From positions 1 to 64,000 of the forward strand of contig JACPOA010000034.1 in NCBI GenBank assembly GCA_016185205.1: a stretch of 64,000 nucleotides of DNA, written 5' to 3'. The stretch comes from Hyphomicrobiales bacterium (lineage in GTDB: Bacteria > Pseudomonadota > Alphaproteobacteria > Rhizobiales > Xanthobacteraceae). Below are positions 33,148 to 41,558 of this stretch, piece by piece. Below the pieces are notes generated by a model that worked only from the letters and a program-made list of their open reading frames with translations, was not told the origin of the DNA and made no database searches. Both the position numbers and the translations under genes were made by a program. The first letter of the stretch is position 1; each line of letters opens with the position of its first letter.

Positions 33148-33657
33148 ATGACTGACAAGCGCACCGAAAACCTTGCAACCCGTCGCGACATCCTGGCGAG
33201 CGCCGGAAGCCTCGTCGGTGGCGGCCTGGTCAGCGGTTTGGGCTTGGCGACCATCTCGGTGGCGCAAGCACAGGTGCAATCGACACCTGCGGCCATGGCG
33301 CTCGCGATCCGCAAGATCGCCGGCGAGGCGACGGTGACGCCGGGCAAGGTCAAGCTCGACCTGCCGCCGCTGAGCGAGAATGGCAATTCGGTGTCGTTGA
33401 CCGTCTCGGTCGACAGCCCGATGACGCCGGCGAACCATGTGAAGGCCATCCACGTCGTCACAGAAAAGAATCCGCAGCCCTATGTGATCAGCGTCCGGCT
33501 GGGGCCCCGCGCCGGACAAGCCAATATCTCGACCCGCATGCGGCTTTCCGATACACAAATCGTGGTCGCGATCGCTGAAATGAGCGATGGCTCGTTCTGG
33601 TCGGATACCAGAACGGTCATCGTCACACTCGGCGCCTGCCTGGAGGATCTCATCTGA
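33148..33657 (+). CDS. soxY: SoxY sulfur-carrier protein with atypical C terminus
   Basis: 169 residues with a Tat signal (TRRDILASAGSLVGGGLVSG). The immunoglobulin-like domain includes SVSVDSPMTPANHVKAIHVV-type motifs. SoxY normally ends in a flexible GGCGG arm whose Cys carries the sulfur substrate. Here the end reads VTLGACLEDLI, so the Cys is kept but the glycines are reduced and five residues follow it. The codons of this tail contain the ribosome site of soxZ (GGAGGAT). The stop and the soxZ ATG overlap. Confidence 0.85.
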   Translation: MTDKRTENLATRRDILASAGSLVGGGLVSGLGLATISVAQAQVQSTPAAMALAIRKIAGEATVTPGKVKLDLPPLSENGNSVSLTVSVDSPMTPANHVKAIHVVTEKNPQPYVISVRLGPRAGQANISTRMRLSDTQIVVAIAEMSDGSFWSDTRTVIVTLGACLEDLI

Positions 33658-33977
33658 TGGCACGCGCCCTGATCAATGTTCCAGCCAAAGCCAAGCGCGG
33701 CGAAATCATCACCATCAAGACGCTGATCTCGCACGTCATGGAGACAGGATTCCGCCACAACCAGATCGGCGTCAAAATCCCGCGTGATATCATTACCTCG
33801 TTCGCTTGCACCTACAATGGCGAGGAAATATTCCAGGCCGATCTCTATCCGGCCATCACCGCCAATCCATTCATCGCTTTCACCACGATTGCAACCGAAA
33901 GCGGCACGATCGCGTTTACGTGGCGGGGAGACAACGGGTTCTCGGTGGCCGAGTCGGTCAATATCACCATCGAATGA
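33657..33977 (+). CDS. soxZ: SoxZ, sulfur-carrier partner
   Basis: 106 residues starting MARALINVPAKAKRGEIITI, then KTLISHVMETGFR and the hallmark IPRDIITSFACTYNGEEIFQ. SoxZ binds SoxY in the periplasm and is exported with it, so it has no signal of its own. It overlaps soxY by one base at its start and soxA by four at its end. Confidence 0.92.
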   Translation: MARALINVPAKAKRGEIITIKTLISHVMETGFRHNQIGVKIPRDIITSFACTYNGEEIFQADLYPAITANPFIAFTTIATESGTIAFTWRGDNGFSVAESVNITIE

Positions 33978-34771
33978 GTGCCAACCGCAAGCGCACGCGA
34001 TGGCTCGCAGCGGCTGCCGTGCTATTGGTCCTGGCAGCGGTGGTTTCAGCACACGCCGAGATTCCACTTGCGGAACGCCGCTCCAGCTACGCGGACCTAG
34101 CCCCTGAAACCAAGGCGATGCAGGACGACGACACCAGCAACCCGGGCATGTTGGCGGTGCTCGACGGCGAAGCGCTATGGAAAACGAAGGCCGGCAATGC
34201 CGGCCGCGCCTGCGCCGACTGTCACGCCGACGCCCGCGTGAGCATGAAAGGCGTCGCCGCGCGCTATCCGGCCTTCGAGCCCGCGTTGAGCCGCCCGGTC
34301 AATCTCGAACAGCGTATCAACATCTGCCGGACGGAACGTCAGCAGGCTCAGCCGTTCGCCTACGAAAGCAAGGACCTGCTCGCGCTCACCGCCTTTGTCG
34401 GCCTGCAGTCGCGCGGACTGCCGATTGCACCGCCGGCCGACGCGCGGCTGCGGCCGTTTCTCGACGCCGGCCGCGAGACGTTCAACCGTCGCCTGGGCCA
34501 GCTCAATTTGTCGTGCGGCCAATGCCACGACGACAATTGGGGCAAGCGGCTCGTCGGCAACATCATCCCGCAAGCCCATCCGAACGGCTATCCGCTCTAC
34601 CGGCTGGAGTGGCAGAGCATCGGCTCGCTGCAACGCCGGCTGCGCAACTGCATGATCGGCTTGCGCGCGGAGCCGTATGAATACGGCGCGCCGGAGTATG
34701 TCTCGTTGGAGCTTTATCTCATGTGGCGCGCCCGCGGCCTGCCGGTCGAAACGCCGGCGGTGCGGCCGTGA
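33974..34771 (+). CDS. soxA: SoxA, dihaem cytochrome c
   Basis: 265 residues: signal peptide (WLAAAAVLLVLAAVVSAHA), two haem motifs, CADCH (Cys80) and CGQCH, and the active-site cysteine region RRLRNCMIGLRAEPYEYG. The family loads thiosulfate on SoxY with SoxX. The start is coupled to soxZ (ATGA). It is the last gene of the operon: no soxB (sulfatase-like hydrolase) and no soxCD follow, only 165 empty bases and a tRNA on the other strand. Confidence 0.92.
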   Translation: MSANRKRTRWLAAAAVLLVLAAVVSAHAEIPLAERRSSYADLAPETKAMQDDDTSNPGMLAVLDGEALWKTKAGNAGRACADCHADARVSMKGVAARYPAFEPALSRPVNLEQRINICRTERQQAQPFAYESKDLLALTAFVGLQSRGLPIAPPADARLRPFLDAGRETFNRRLGQLNLSCGQCHDDNWGKRLVGNIIPQAHPNGYPLYRLEWQSIGSLQRRLRNCMIGLRAEPYEYGAPEYVSLELYLMWRARGLPVETPAVRP

Positions 34772-34936
34772 CAATCGAAGATGGAACTGTTTTTCTGGGA
34801 AAATCCCTGACCAAAAATCGAGATCAGATCGTGCCGCGCCGAGCCACACCCGCAAAAACGGCAAGAGATACGGCGGCGGGAAATTATTGCACCGGTATCC
34901 GTTCATAAAGTGTCCGCATATAATAAACGGACTGCG

Positions 34937-35012
34937 TGGTGGGCCCGGGAGGACTCGAACCTCCAACCAGACCGTTATGAGCGGTCGGCTCTAACCATTG
35001 AGCTACGGGCCC
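34937..35012 (-). tRNA. tRNA with CAU anticodon, probably tRNA-Ile2 (lysidine type)
   Basis: A complete cloverleaf on the minus strand: acceptor GGGCCCG/CGGGCCC, D arm GCTCAATGGTTAGAGC, anticodon arm GACCG-CTCATAA-CGGTC (anticodon CAU), T arm GGAGG-TTCGAGT-CCTCC, discriminator A and encoded CCA. The GGGCCC acceptor and the CTCATAA loop resemble tRNA-Ile2, whose C34 is converted to lysidine, more than initiator or elongator tRNA-Met, but the CAU identities cannot be separated with certainty by eye. Confidence 0.9.
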
Positions 35013-35123
35013 GGCACGCAGTGACGCCACCTTTTATCAATGCGCGTGGGCGATGCGCAATCGCCCTCTCCTGTTGAACGATGGAATGCGCTAGATTTCG
35101 CCCATCCTGCGGAGAATTCCTCA

Positions 35124-35528
35124 ATGCACGTCTTCAGCCTCGAGCGCGAGCAGCAGTGGAATCCCAAGCATCATGTCGAGAAGATCCTCGGCACGGTGTC
35201 GGACGGCGACGTCACCGTGGCCTGCTGGGAACCCGGGCAGATCAGCCCCTATCATTGCCACCCGTTCGCCACCGAAATCTATCTCTGCTTTTCCGGCGGC
35301 GGCACTATGCGCACGCCGCAGCAAGCCGTCGCCGTCACGTCCGGTTCATTCGTGGTGCATCCGCCCGGCGAAGTGCACGAATACGAGAACGGGGCGGAGC
35401 GCACCCTGCTATTCCGCGTGCGCTACGGCTCCGACATGCTGGCGCGCCACTGCGCCTGGCGCGGCAATCCGGACTGGACGCAGTCGCCGGACGACGCCGA
35501 TTATTACCGGCGCCACCCGATCGACTGA
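35124..35528 (+). CDS. Cupin-domain protein
   Basis: 134 residues with cupin motif 1 (SPYHCHPFATEIYLCFSGGG) and motif 2 (GSFVVHPPGEVHEYENG), so one metal-binding double-stranded beta barrel. The His-x-His and Glu ligands are present. ATG 35124 follows GGAGA. Its stop abuts that of the convergent amidohydrolase gene, which suggests but does not prove a shared aromatic-acid pathway. Could be an isomerase, dioxygenase-like or sensor protein. Confidence 0.8.
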   Translation: MHVFSLEREQQWNPKHHVEKILGTVSDGDVTVACWEPGQISPYHCHPFATEIYLCFSGGGTMRTPQQAVAVTSGSFVVHPPGEVHEYENGAERTLLFRVRYGSDMLARHCAWRGNPDWTQSPDDADYYRRHPID

Positions 35529-36494
35529 TCACATCCGCAGCAGCCGCTTGGCGTTGCCGCTCAGTATTTTCACCTTATCCTCGTCCGACAGCGGAATGTC
35601 CTTCATCCATTCCACGCCCGGCGGGTTCATTACGAACGGCCAGTCGACCGCGAACAGGATGTGGTCGATACCCATCTCCATCACGCAGCACAACAGTGCC
35701 GGATTGGAGAAGAAGCCGCTGGTGGTGACGTAGAAGTTCTTGCAGAAGATGTCGCGGAAGCTCATCGGCTTCTGGCCCGGCCGCTTGAGCGAGGCATCGA
35801 TGCGCCAGACCAGGAACGGCAGCGTCTCGCCGAAATGGCCGAGGATGATCTTCAGCTTGGGATGCGCGTCGAACACGCCGGACAGCACCAGCCGGATCGC
35901 CTGCGTCGCCGTTTCCACCGTGTAGCCCCAGCCCGGGCGCACCACCAGCGGAAAGTCCTTGGCATAGTCCTGGTAGTAGATTTCGGTCACCGCCGGGTGC
36001 GGCAGCGAGGGATGGAAATAGATCGGCACGTCGAGTTTTTCGGCGCGCTCGTAGATCGGCCAGTATTTCTTGTGGTCGAGGAATTCGCCGTTGGTCATGC
36101 CGTGCAGCATGGCGCCCTTGAAGCCGAGCTTGGTCACCGTGCGCTCGAGCTCGTCGGCGGCGGCCTTCGGATCGACGGTGGGGAGGGCCGCGAAGGCCGC
36201 GAACCGCTTGGGGTTGGCCGCGCACACCTTGGCCAGCCGGTCGTTGACCTCGCGTGTCAGCGTGGCCGCGATCTCGATCGGCAGCTTCTGGCTCGAGGGC
36301 GCGCCGTGCGACAGCACCTGGATGTCGATGCCGGCCTCGTCCATTTCCTTGAGCCGCAGGCTGCCCAGGTCGTAAAGCCGCTGATCGGTCTCGTTGCCGC
36401 GCCCAGCTTCCGGCCCGGTGAAATGCTTGGACAGCTCCGGGTCCCAATAATGCTCTTCGATGGCGATGACCGGACAATTCGGCTTCTTGAACAT
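35529..36494 (-). CDS. Amidohydrolase-2 family (ACMSD / gamma-resorcylate decarboxylase-like)
   Basis: 321 residues, TIM-barrel metal enzyme. It starts with VIAIEEHYW (Glu and His ligands), has FHPSLPHPA, the active-site ILGHFGETLPF, and DHILFAVDWPF (Asp ligand). These match non-oxidative decarboxylases and hydrolases of the ACMSD group, which act on aromatic acids or their cleavage products. The exact substrate cannot be read from the sequence. Convergent with the cupin gene with only stop codons touching. Confidence 0.87.
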   Translation of the reverse strand: MFKKPNCPVIAIEEHYWDPELSKHFTGPEAGRGNETDQRLYDLGSLRLKEMDEAGIDIQVLSHGAPSSQKLPIEIAATLTREVNDRLAKVCAANPKRFAAFAALPTVDPKAAADELERTVTKLGFKGAMLHGMTNGEFLDHKKYWPIYERAEKLDVPIYFHPSLPHPAVTEIYYQDYAKDFPLVVRPGWGYTVETATQAIRLVLSGVFDAHPKLKIILGHFGETLPFLVWRIDASLKRPGQKPMSFRDIFCKNFYVTTSGFFSNPALLCCVMEMGIDHILFAVDWPFVMNPPGVEWMKDIPLSDEDKVKILSGNAKRLLRM

Positions 36495-36676
36495 GGCTAC
36501 TCCCCCGCGACGTTTTTTTTCAGAACCCTCGTCCTAGCAATCAGGGCGTCCGCTGTCACGGCCTGTCCGTGCCGTTCACGTCATGGACTCGCGACACGTG
36601 TGGCGGCGCCGACAATCCTGCGAAATGGGTGCGGAGTTTGCTTTGGCGTTTTGACCGACTCAGTTATGCACAGAGG

Positions 36677-37297
36677 ATGCTGCCGTTTTTTCGGATCATC
36701 CCAGTTGGCGGCGTACTCCTCGCCATCATGATCGTGGTCCTGGCGCTCGAGCCGCCGGGCGGCTCACCCGCGGCACTGACCCCCGCGGAAATGCCGGCGC
36801 GCGGCGCGCTGATGCGGATGAACGAGCACCCGGAGTGGCGGCAATTCCTCATACTGGCCGCCGTCCGCCGCGCCGATGAATTGAGCCGGCTGCTTGAGCT
36901 GCCCGACACGCCGGTCCGCGGCGGCAGCGCGCCAACCGCCAGCAACGTCGCAGGCTTGCCTATTAGCCGCAACGACAGCGGTCCCGACGACGAGACCGGA
37001 ACGATCAAAGAAATGCCGAGATTGACCTTCCCGCTCGATATCGGCGAGACCTCGTCGACGGAATTGACGGTGATAATGCCGGAGGAAAAACCGCCAATGC
37101 TCAAGACGCCGGAGCGCAAGGCACCGAGCGAAAGCCGGAGGAAAACTTCGCAGCGCGCGCGCCAAGCCAAGACGCCGGCGCAAACGCAACCGGCGACGCA
37201 GCCCAATTTGCTTGAAACGCTATTCGGCGGCCAGCGCACATCGCAGCCAGCCGCCCAGAGCGGCACCGCGTCAACGATCCGCGCCGAGCAGTATTAG
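36677..37297 (+). CDS. Hypothetical protein with N-terminal membrane anchor
   Basis: 206 residues: one N-terminal helix (IPVGGVLLAIMIVVLALEPP), then a low-complexity, charged and Pro/Gln-rich remainder (EEKPPMLKTPERKAPSESRR; AQTQPATQPNLLETLFGGQR). No domain is recognised. ATG 36677 precedes the helix directly; longer upstream starts add an Arg/Trp-rich piece that is unlikely to be real. Convergent with the lytic transglycosylase gene. Confidence 0.55.
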   Translation: MLPFFRIIPVGGVLLAIMIVVLALEPPGGSPAALTPAEMPARGALMRMNEHPEWRQFLILAAVRRADELSRLLELPDTPVRGGSAPTASNVAGLPISRNDSGPDDETGTIKEMPRLTFPLDIGETSSTELTVIMPEEKPPMLKTPERKAPSESRRKTSQRARQAKTPAQTQPATQPNLLETLFGGQRTSQPAAQSGTASTIRAEQY

Positions 37298-37305
37298 AAT
37301 CGCGC

Positions 37306-37902
37306 TCAATGATAATCGAGGCGGCCGTCGTAAAGACTCGACGCGGATGACACGCTTGCACCGGTGGCCTGCGCCTGCCGCAACTTCTCGGTCGGCTTGG
37401 CTGGCGCGATACTTCCCGTCGTGCCGCCCGCCGCCGCCGAAGCAAACGCATCGATCGGATTGTCGCTGGTCTTGTCCAGCAGGCCCTTGCTCTTGGCGGC
37501 GTAGTAATAACCGGCGGCATAGTAATGCACGGTGCGGTCCGGGTTGCCGCCCGCGGCGTGATAGGCGCCGGCGAGATATTTCACGGCATAGGTCATGTTG
37601 GTGTCGGCATCGAGCAGGCCGGCGGCGCTGCCCCGGTAGCCCATGGCGCGCGCGGTGCCGAGGCGGATCTGCATCAGGCCGTAATTGCCCTTGCTGATGA
37701 CGTGCGCACGGCCGCCGCTTTCGCGCTTGATGACGCGGCGGACCAGGTCCTCTGGCACATTGTTGGCGGCGGCATGGCGCGCGATCAGCACGTTGAGATT
37801 GCCGTTGGCGTCAAGACTGGCCAACCGCTGGTTTTGGGCGTAAGCGACCGGCGCGGAGACGAGCGCGACCAAAATCGAGGCAAGGCAAAGTTTGCGAATC
37901 AT
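37306..37902 (-). CDS. Lytic transglycosylase (SLT family)
   Basis: 198 residues: signal peptide (KLCLASILVALVSAPVAYA) and an SLT domain with the catalytic Glu in VIKRESGGRAHV, then KGNYGLMQIRLGTARAMGYR and NMTYAVKYLAGAYHAAGGNP. It cleaves peptidoglycan between MurNAc and GlcNAc in the periplasm. The tail is short and Ala/Ser/Gly rich. ATG 37902 is the only start directly before the signal peptide. Confidence 0.88.
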   Translation of the reverse strand: MIRKLCLASILVALVSAPVAYAQNQRLASLDANGNLNVLIARHAAANNVPEDLVRRVIKRESGGRAHVISKGNYGLMQIRLGTARAMGYRGSAAGLLDADTNMTYAVKYLAGAYHAAGGNPDRTVHYYAAGYYYAAKSKGLLDKTSDNPIDAFASAAAGGTTGSIAPAKPTEKLRQAQATGASVSSASSLYDGRLDYH

Positions 37903-38123
37903 GACAGCTCCGGGTTTTGGGGGGTGTTCGGTTTGTCGCGTGGAACTCCGGCAACTTTGTGACGCAACGACGGTCGCCGCGCCTAGTTCCATCACGATTT
38001 GATTCAAGCTGTTACGCGAGTCGGGCTCGGATGCGAAATTTTGGCGGCGGGCGCGTTGATGCAAATCAAAACAGGATGCGGCGGCCGCCTTAACCTTTTT
38101 TACGTTCGGAATAAGGGGGAGCC

Positions 38124-38270
38124 ATGCCGACAGAAACCGCGATCGTCATTATCGGAATTGTATTGGTGTTCGCCGCGTTCGCAATCGCACTGGGCTGGGC
38201 CGCGTTCTACACGCGCAATGTCCGCACGCCGGGCGCAACCTATTTCGATACGCCGGATTCCAGAAAATAG
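38124..38270 (+). CDS. Small single-helix membrane protein (48 aa)
   Basis: A short frame with ATG 38124 preceded by AAGGGGGAG. It encodes one membrane helix (ETAIVIIGIVLVFAAFAIAL) followed by GWAAFYTRNVRTPGATYFDT. The type is common in rhizobial genomes and is usually unannotated because of its size. Function unknown. Confidence 0.7.
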   Translation: MPTETAIVIIGIVLVFAAFAIALGWAAFYTRNVRTPGATYFDTPDSRK

Positions 38271-38365
38271 CCGCCACCACCTCGCACCGCCGCAGGCGGT
38301 GGCAGAATAGTTTTAGCGCGCATCGATGCGACATGCGCGTGTTGCAAGAGACCCGGCGTAAAACC

Positions 38366-38518
38366 TCACCAGTCGACGAAGGGAAGGCGCTTGTGCGCGG
38401 CGCGCGCCGCGTCCTGCGCTTCCACAAATACGTCCAACACTATGGCAAGCGCGGCGATAAAACGCACCAGCCCTGGAAACGTCGGCACATGCGCGGCGTG
38501 TAACGAGAACGTGGACAT
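38366..38518 (-). CDS. Small hypothetical protein (50 aa)
   Basis: Frame MSTFSLHAAHVPTFPGLVRF, a hydrophobic IAALAIVLDVFVEA, and an end rich in Ala/Arg/Lys (KRLPFVDW). On the minus strand AAGGGGG lies about 10 bases before its ATG (38518). It is followed upstream by a similar small gene at 38559, so the two may form an operon. No family is recognised. Confidence 0.55.
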   Translation of the reverse strand: MSTFSLHAAHVPTFPGLVRFIAALAIVLDVFVEAQDAARAAHKRLPFVDW

Positions 38519-38558
38519 ATTATAACCCCCTTATTGAATGACTGGCGGCGAAGACGAC

Positions 38559-38786
38559 TTACCAGCGCGAGGAATTGGACATGAGGCGGCGCTCGATCTC
38601 GCGCTCGGCCTCGTCGGTGAACTTGCCGCCGGTGCTCTCGAGATAGCGCGCGACCTCGTAATCGGCCTGGTGCCGGCGCGCCTCGGATAGGGTATCGCGC
38701 AACAGCCGCCACAGGCTGAACTTGGCGCTGAATTTGGGAAGAGCGGTGAACGAAAACGTGCGCGGCGCGGTGGAAGCAAAGGCCAT
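38559..38786 (-). CDS. Small conserved hypothetical protein (75 aa)
   Basis: 75 residues with a well-formed amphipathic C-terminal part: WRLLRDTLSEARRHQADYEV and ARYLESTGGKFTDEAEREIE. Short proteins with this kind of sequence occur widely in Hyphomicrobiales. Starts at 38786 or at an ATG a few codons earlier (38795, with GGGAGATG). Function unknown. Confidence 0.68.
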   Translation of the reverse strand: MAFASTAPRTFSFTALPKFSAKFSLWRLLRDTLSEARRHQADYEVARYLESTGGKFTDEAEREIERRLMSNSSRW

Positions 38787-39222
38787 GGACATCATCTCCC
38801 GTTGCGGGCCCGACGATTCCAAAGGCGTTTCCGAAGTCTTTTTGTTATTGAAAATAATATACGCTTATGTTGCAGTGCACAGTAGTGACAGGTAAGCATG
38901 GCTGACCATGCGCGGACTCATGCGCTGATCTGTCGCAAAATTGCGCAGCCGATGAAAAATGCGCCGGCAAGCGCCCGCCGCTTTTCCGCCATAGATGCGA
39001 ACGCAACGTTAATGCGCGCGCAGACCGCGACGCCCGCCGCCGCGACCATTGCAAAAAGCGCAATGCAGACCTATATAGACGGCATTCGTGATTTAGCCTG
39101 ACTTGCTGTTTAGCCCGAACGGGCCTTTCCCAAGAACACGCAAAAATCCGGATATGAGGCCCATGCGAATGGTTCGCATGGGGCATAGACGCACACGTTG
39201 CGTTTTTCAAAAGGAGGCCACA

Positions 39223-39432
39223 TTGGCCACAGGTACCGTTAAGTTCTTCAACGCCCAAAAGGGCTTCGGCTTTATCGTGCAGGACGGCGGCGGCCCCGAT
39301 GTGTTCGTTCACATCTCGGCAGTCGAGCGCGCCGGCATGAGCAATCTCAACGAAGGCCAGAAGCTTTCATTCGATGTGCAGGCCGACCCGCGCAGCGGCA
39401 AGTCCGCTGCCGCCAATCTGCAGACCGTTTAA
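39223..39432 (+). CDS. cspA: Cold-shock protein (CspA family)
   Basis: 69-residue single OB-fold protein with both RNA-binding motifs, KGFGFI and VFVHIS, in TGTVKFFNAQKGFGFIVQDG. It acts as an RNA chaperone. The start is a TTG at 39223, decided by the strong ribosome site AAGGAGG (39211-39217) five bases before it; no ATG is available. The leader contains an ATGCGAA...TTCGCAT inverted repeat just upstream. A terminator follows 20 bases after the stop. Confidence 0.93.
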   Translation: MATGTVKFFNAQKGFGFIVQDGGGPDVFVHISAVERAGMSNLNEGQKLSFDVQADPRSGKSAAANLQTV

Positions 39433-39450
39433 ATAACGGTCACTCCGGAA

Positions 39451-39480
39451 AACCCCGCGCTTGCGCGGGGTTTTTCTTTT
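39451..39480 (+). terminator. Rho-independent terminator after cspA
   Basis: AACCCCGCGC-TT-GCGCGGGGTT stem followed by TTTCTTTT; a textbook terminator. Confidence 0.9.
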
Positions 39481-39498
39481 TTCTATAGGGTCGCGCGC

Positions 39499-39753
39499 AT
39501 GGCCAAGAAACCGGGCACCAACCCCAAAGGCGAATTCGTGTTCTTCGACGTCGTCTATGAGGACGGCTCGCAGCGCTCCAACCGGCGCGTGCCGGCCGAG
39601 CTCTTGGGCGGCCTCGACAAGGACGCGCCCGCGCGCGGCTTCATCATCGAGCAGGACCGCGAGATCGCCGAGAAATCCGGCCGCACGCCGCTGGCGATCA
39701 AGAGCATCATGCGCGTCGGCGCCAAGCCGGAAAAAATGATGAAAGTGCGATAG
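39499..39753 (+). CDS. Small conserved hypothetical protein (84 aa)
   Basis: 84 residues, MAKKPGTNPKGEFVFFDVVY then EDGSQRSNRRVPAELLGGLD. Charged, with no membrane segment or signal peptide. The Lys/Arg-rich ends suggest nucleic-acid contact, but no domain is recognised. It follows the cspA terminator and has no partner gene. Confidence 0.7.
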   Translation: MAKKPGTNPKGEFVFFDVVYEDGSQRSNRRVPAELLGGLDKDAPARGFIIEQDREIAEKSGRTPLAIKSIMRVGAKPEKMMKVR

Positions 39754-39911
39754 CGCCATCACGTCCCCGCTTTCCGCTCCCCGCGATCTATCTCCAGACA
39801 TGCCTCCTCGCAGAGCGGTCGTAGTGCCCCCCGATCGGCTCCGAGGCCTCCCGGTGCCGGGGTTACAAGCGCCGGCAGCAGGCCGCCGCCGCCACCCCGC
39901 GTAGGGCCACA

Positions 39912-41558
39912 TCAACCTGCCGAAGCTTTCAAAGCCATGACCGTATGCCGATGGGGCAAGAGAGTCAGGGCTTCCTCGGCCGATACAGCACGACCGAACA
40001 GGAAGCCCTGGCCAAGTTCGCATCCTGCGGAGAGAAGAGCGACACTTTGATGTCGCTCCTCGATACCCTCTGCTGTTACCGACAATCCCAAGCCATGTCC
40101 CAGACCCAAGAGCGCGCGAACGAGAGCGGCGGACTCGGGTTCAGTCTGCATGTTTGCAATGAAGCTTCGGTCAATCTTGATCTTGTCGACCTTGAAATTT
40201 CGAAGATGGTAAAGGCTGGAATATCCGGTACCGAAATCATCCAGCGCAATGCGCACGCCGGCAGATCGCAGGACTGCAAGTACGTCCTGTGCAGCTACAA
40301 GATCGCGAACGAGCGCGCTCTCTGTCAGTTCAAGCTCGAGACGGGCTGGCGGAAATCCAGTCTGGTCGAGAATGGACAGCACCCGCAAACCCAGCGTGCG
40401 GTCCTTCAGTTGAACCGGCGACACGTTGAACGACAAGCTAATGTGCGAAGGCCATTGCAGAGCATCTGTACATGCACGCCGTAGCAGATGATTGGTCAAT
40501 GCACCAATCAGGCCGCAATCTTCAGCAATCGGGATGAACCGGTTGGGGGGCACTTCGCCCAACGTCGGGTGCGTCCACCGGGCGAGAGCCTCGAACTCAA
40601 TGATTTTGTTCGTGCGCAGGTCTACAATGGGTTGATAGAATGGAACAATCGTTCCGGACTGTATGGCCCCCTCCAGGTCGCGCTGCAGCAAGTCACGCGC
40701 ACGAACGGCCACATCCATTTCCTCTTCGAAGAAACACAGTGTCGATCGAAGTTCGGCTTTGGCGCGGTACAAGGCAATATCGGCGCGCCTCAAAAGTTCC
40801 TCGGATGTCACACCATCCTGCGGAAACAGCGCGATACCAATTCCTGCTCCGATATGATGGACGGCGTTACCTGCCAGGATCGGCGCGTCTAATGCTTTAA
40901 TGATTCGGAGAGCGATATTTGCTGCATCGTCCGGGCCAATTAGTTGCGTGCCCAACACGGCAAACTCATCGCCTCCAATACGCGCCACGACGTCTGCATC
41001 GCGAACCGCCTCGACAATGCAATTGGCCACTTTGACGAGCAGCTCATCGCCGGCTGAATGCCCATAGACGTCATTAACCTTTTTGAACCCATTGAGGTCG
41101 AGCATCAAAACAGCATGCGCACTACCCGCGCGAGGCGGCGCTGCGATCGCGGCATTCAATTTTTCATCGAATTGACGCCGATTGGCAAGACCCGTCAAAA
41201 CATCCTGATGGGCAAGCTCCCGCGCATGCTGTTCCGCCTTGATACGTCTACGGACTTCACGCCGCTGTGCGATCAGGACCCGTGCAAGAATAACGAGGAG
41301 GCCTGTGCTCAACACTATAGTGAGCGCCAGTATCTCATCGTGGAATTTGAATTCGCCAAATAACGAATGAGTGCCATGGGGGCTAGAATGAGTGCCATGG
41401 GGGCTAGAATGAGTGCCATGGGAGTCATGTAAAATGTTGAAGTCAAGAGCTATGAAGGCGCCGACGGCTACAATAGCTATCACAAAAACCGAACCCGCAA
41501 CGATCGCACGGTTGCGCATAACAAACTGCAGCAACGGCCAGTGCCTAATCGAAAGCAT
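39912..41558 (-). CDS. GGDEF-EAL cyclic-di-GMP protein with His-rich periplasmic loop
   Basis: 548 residues. Helix 1 (IVAGSVFVIAIVAVGAFIAL), a periplasmic loop with HGTHSSP repeats (about residues 45-65), helix 2 (ILALTIVLSTGLLVILARVL), a GGDEF domain with intact RIGGDEFAV, and an EAL domain with IEFEALARW, ELTES and DDFGTGYSSLYHL. Both catalytic sites look complete, so it could make and degrade cyclic di-GMP. ATG 41558 follows AGGAGGAG. The loop is encoded by a 21-base tandem repeat. Confidence 0.93.
   Translation of the reverse strand: MLSIRHWPLLQFVMRNRAIVAGSVFVIAIVAVGAFIALDFNILHDSHGTHSSPHGTHSSPHGTHSLFGEFKFHDEILALTIVLSTGLLVILARVLIAQRREVRRRIKAEQHARELAHQDVLTGLANRRQFDEKLNAAIAAPPRAGSAHAVLMLDLNGFKKVNDVYGHSAGDELLVKVANCIVEAVRDADVVARIGGDEFAVLGTQLIGPDDAANIALRIIKALDAPILAGNAVHHIGAGIGIALFPQDGVTSEELLRRADIALYRAKAELRSTLCFFEEEMDVAVRARDLLQRDLEGAIQSGTIVPFYQPIVDLRTNKIIEFEALARWTHPTLGEVPPNRFIPIAEDCGLIGALTNHLLRRACTDALQWPSHISLSFNVSPVQLKDRTLGLRVLSILDQTGFPPARLELELTESALVRDLVAAQDVLAVLRSAGVRIALDDFGTGYSSLYHLRNFKVDKIKIDRSFIANMQTEPESAALVRALLGLGHGLGLSVTAEGIEERHQSVALLSAGCELGQGFLFGRAVSAEEALTLLPHRHTVMALKASAG
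41367..41430. repeat. 21-base tandem repeat, three units, in GGDEF-EAL gene
   Basis: GAGTGCCATGGGGGCTAGAAT is repeated about three times in the coding frame and gives HGTHSSP units in the periplasmic loop. The third unit differs by a few bases. Copy number could vary between strains. Confidence 0.85.

Noticed and set aside
38898-39101. 67-codon frame upstream of cspA
   Set aside because: Ala/Arg-rich product without recognisable features and with only a weak ribosome site; it probably lies in the cspA leader region.
41367-41430. Possible CRISPR-like repeats
   Set aside because: Units are contiguous, 21 bases long and in frame within a gene; there are no spacers.
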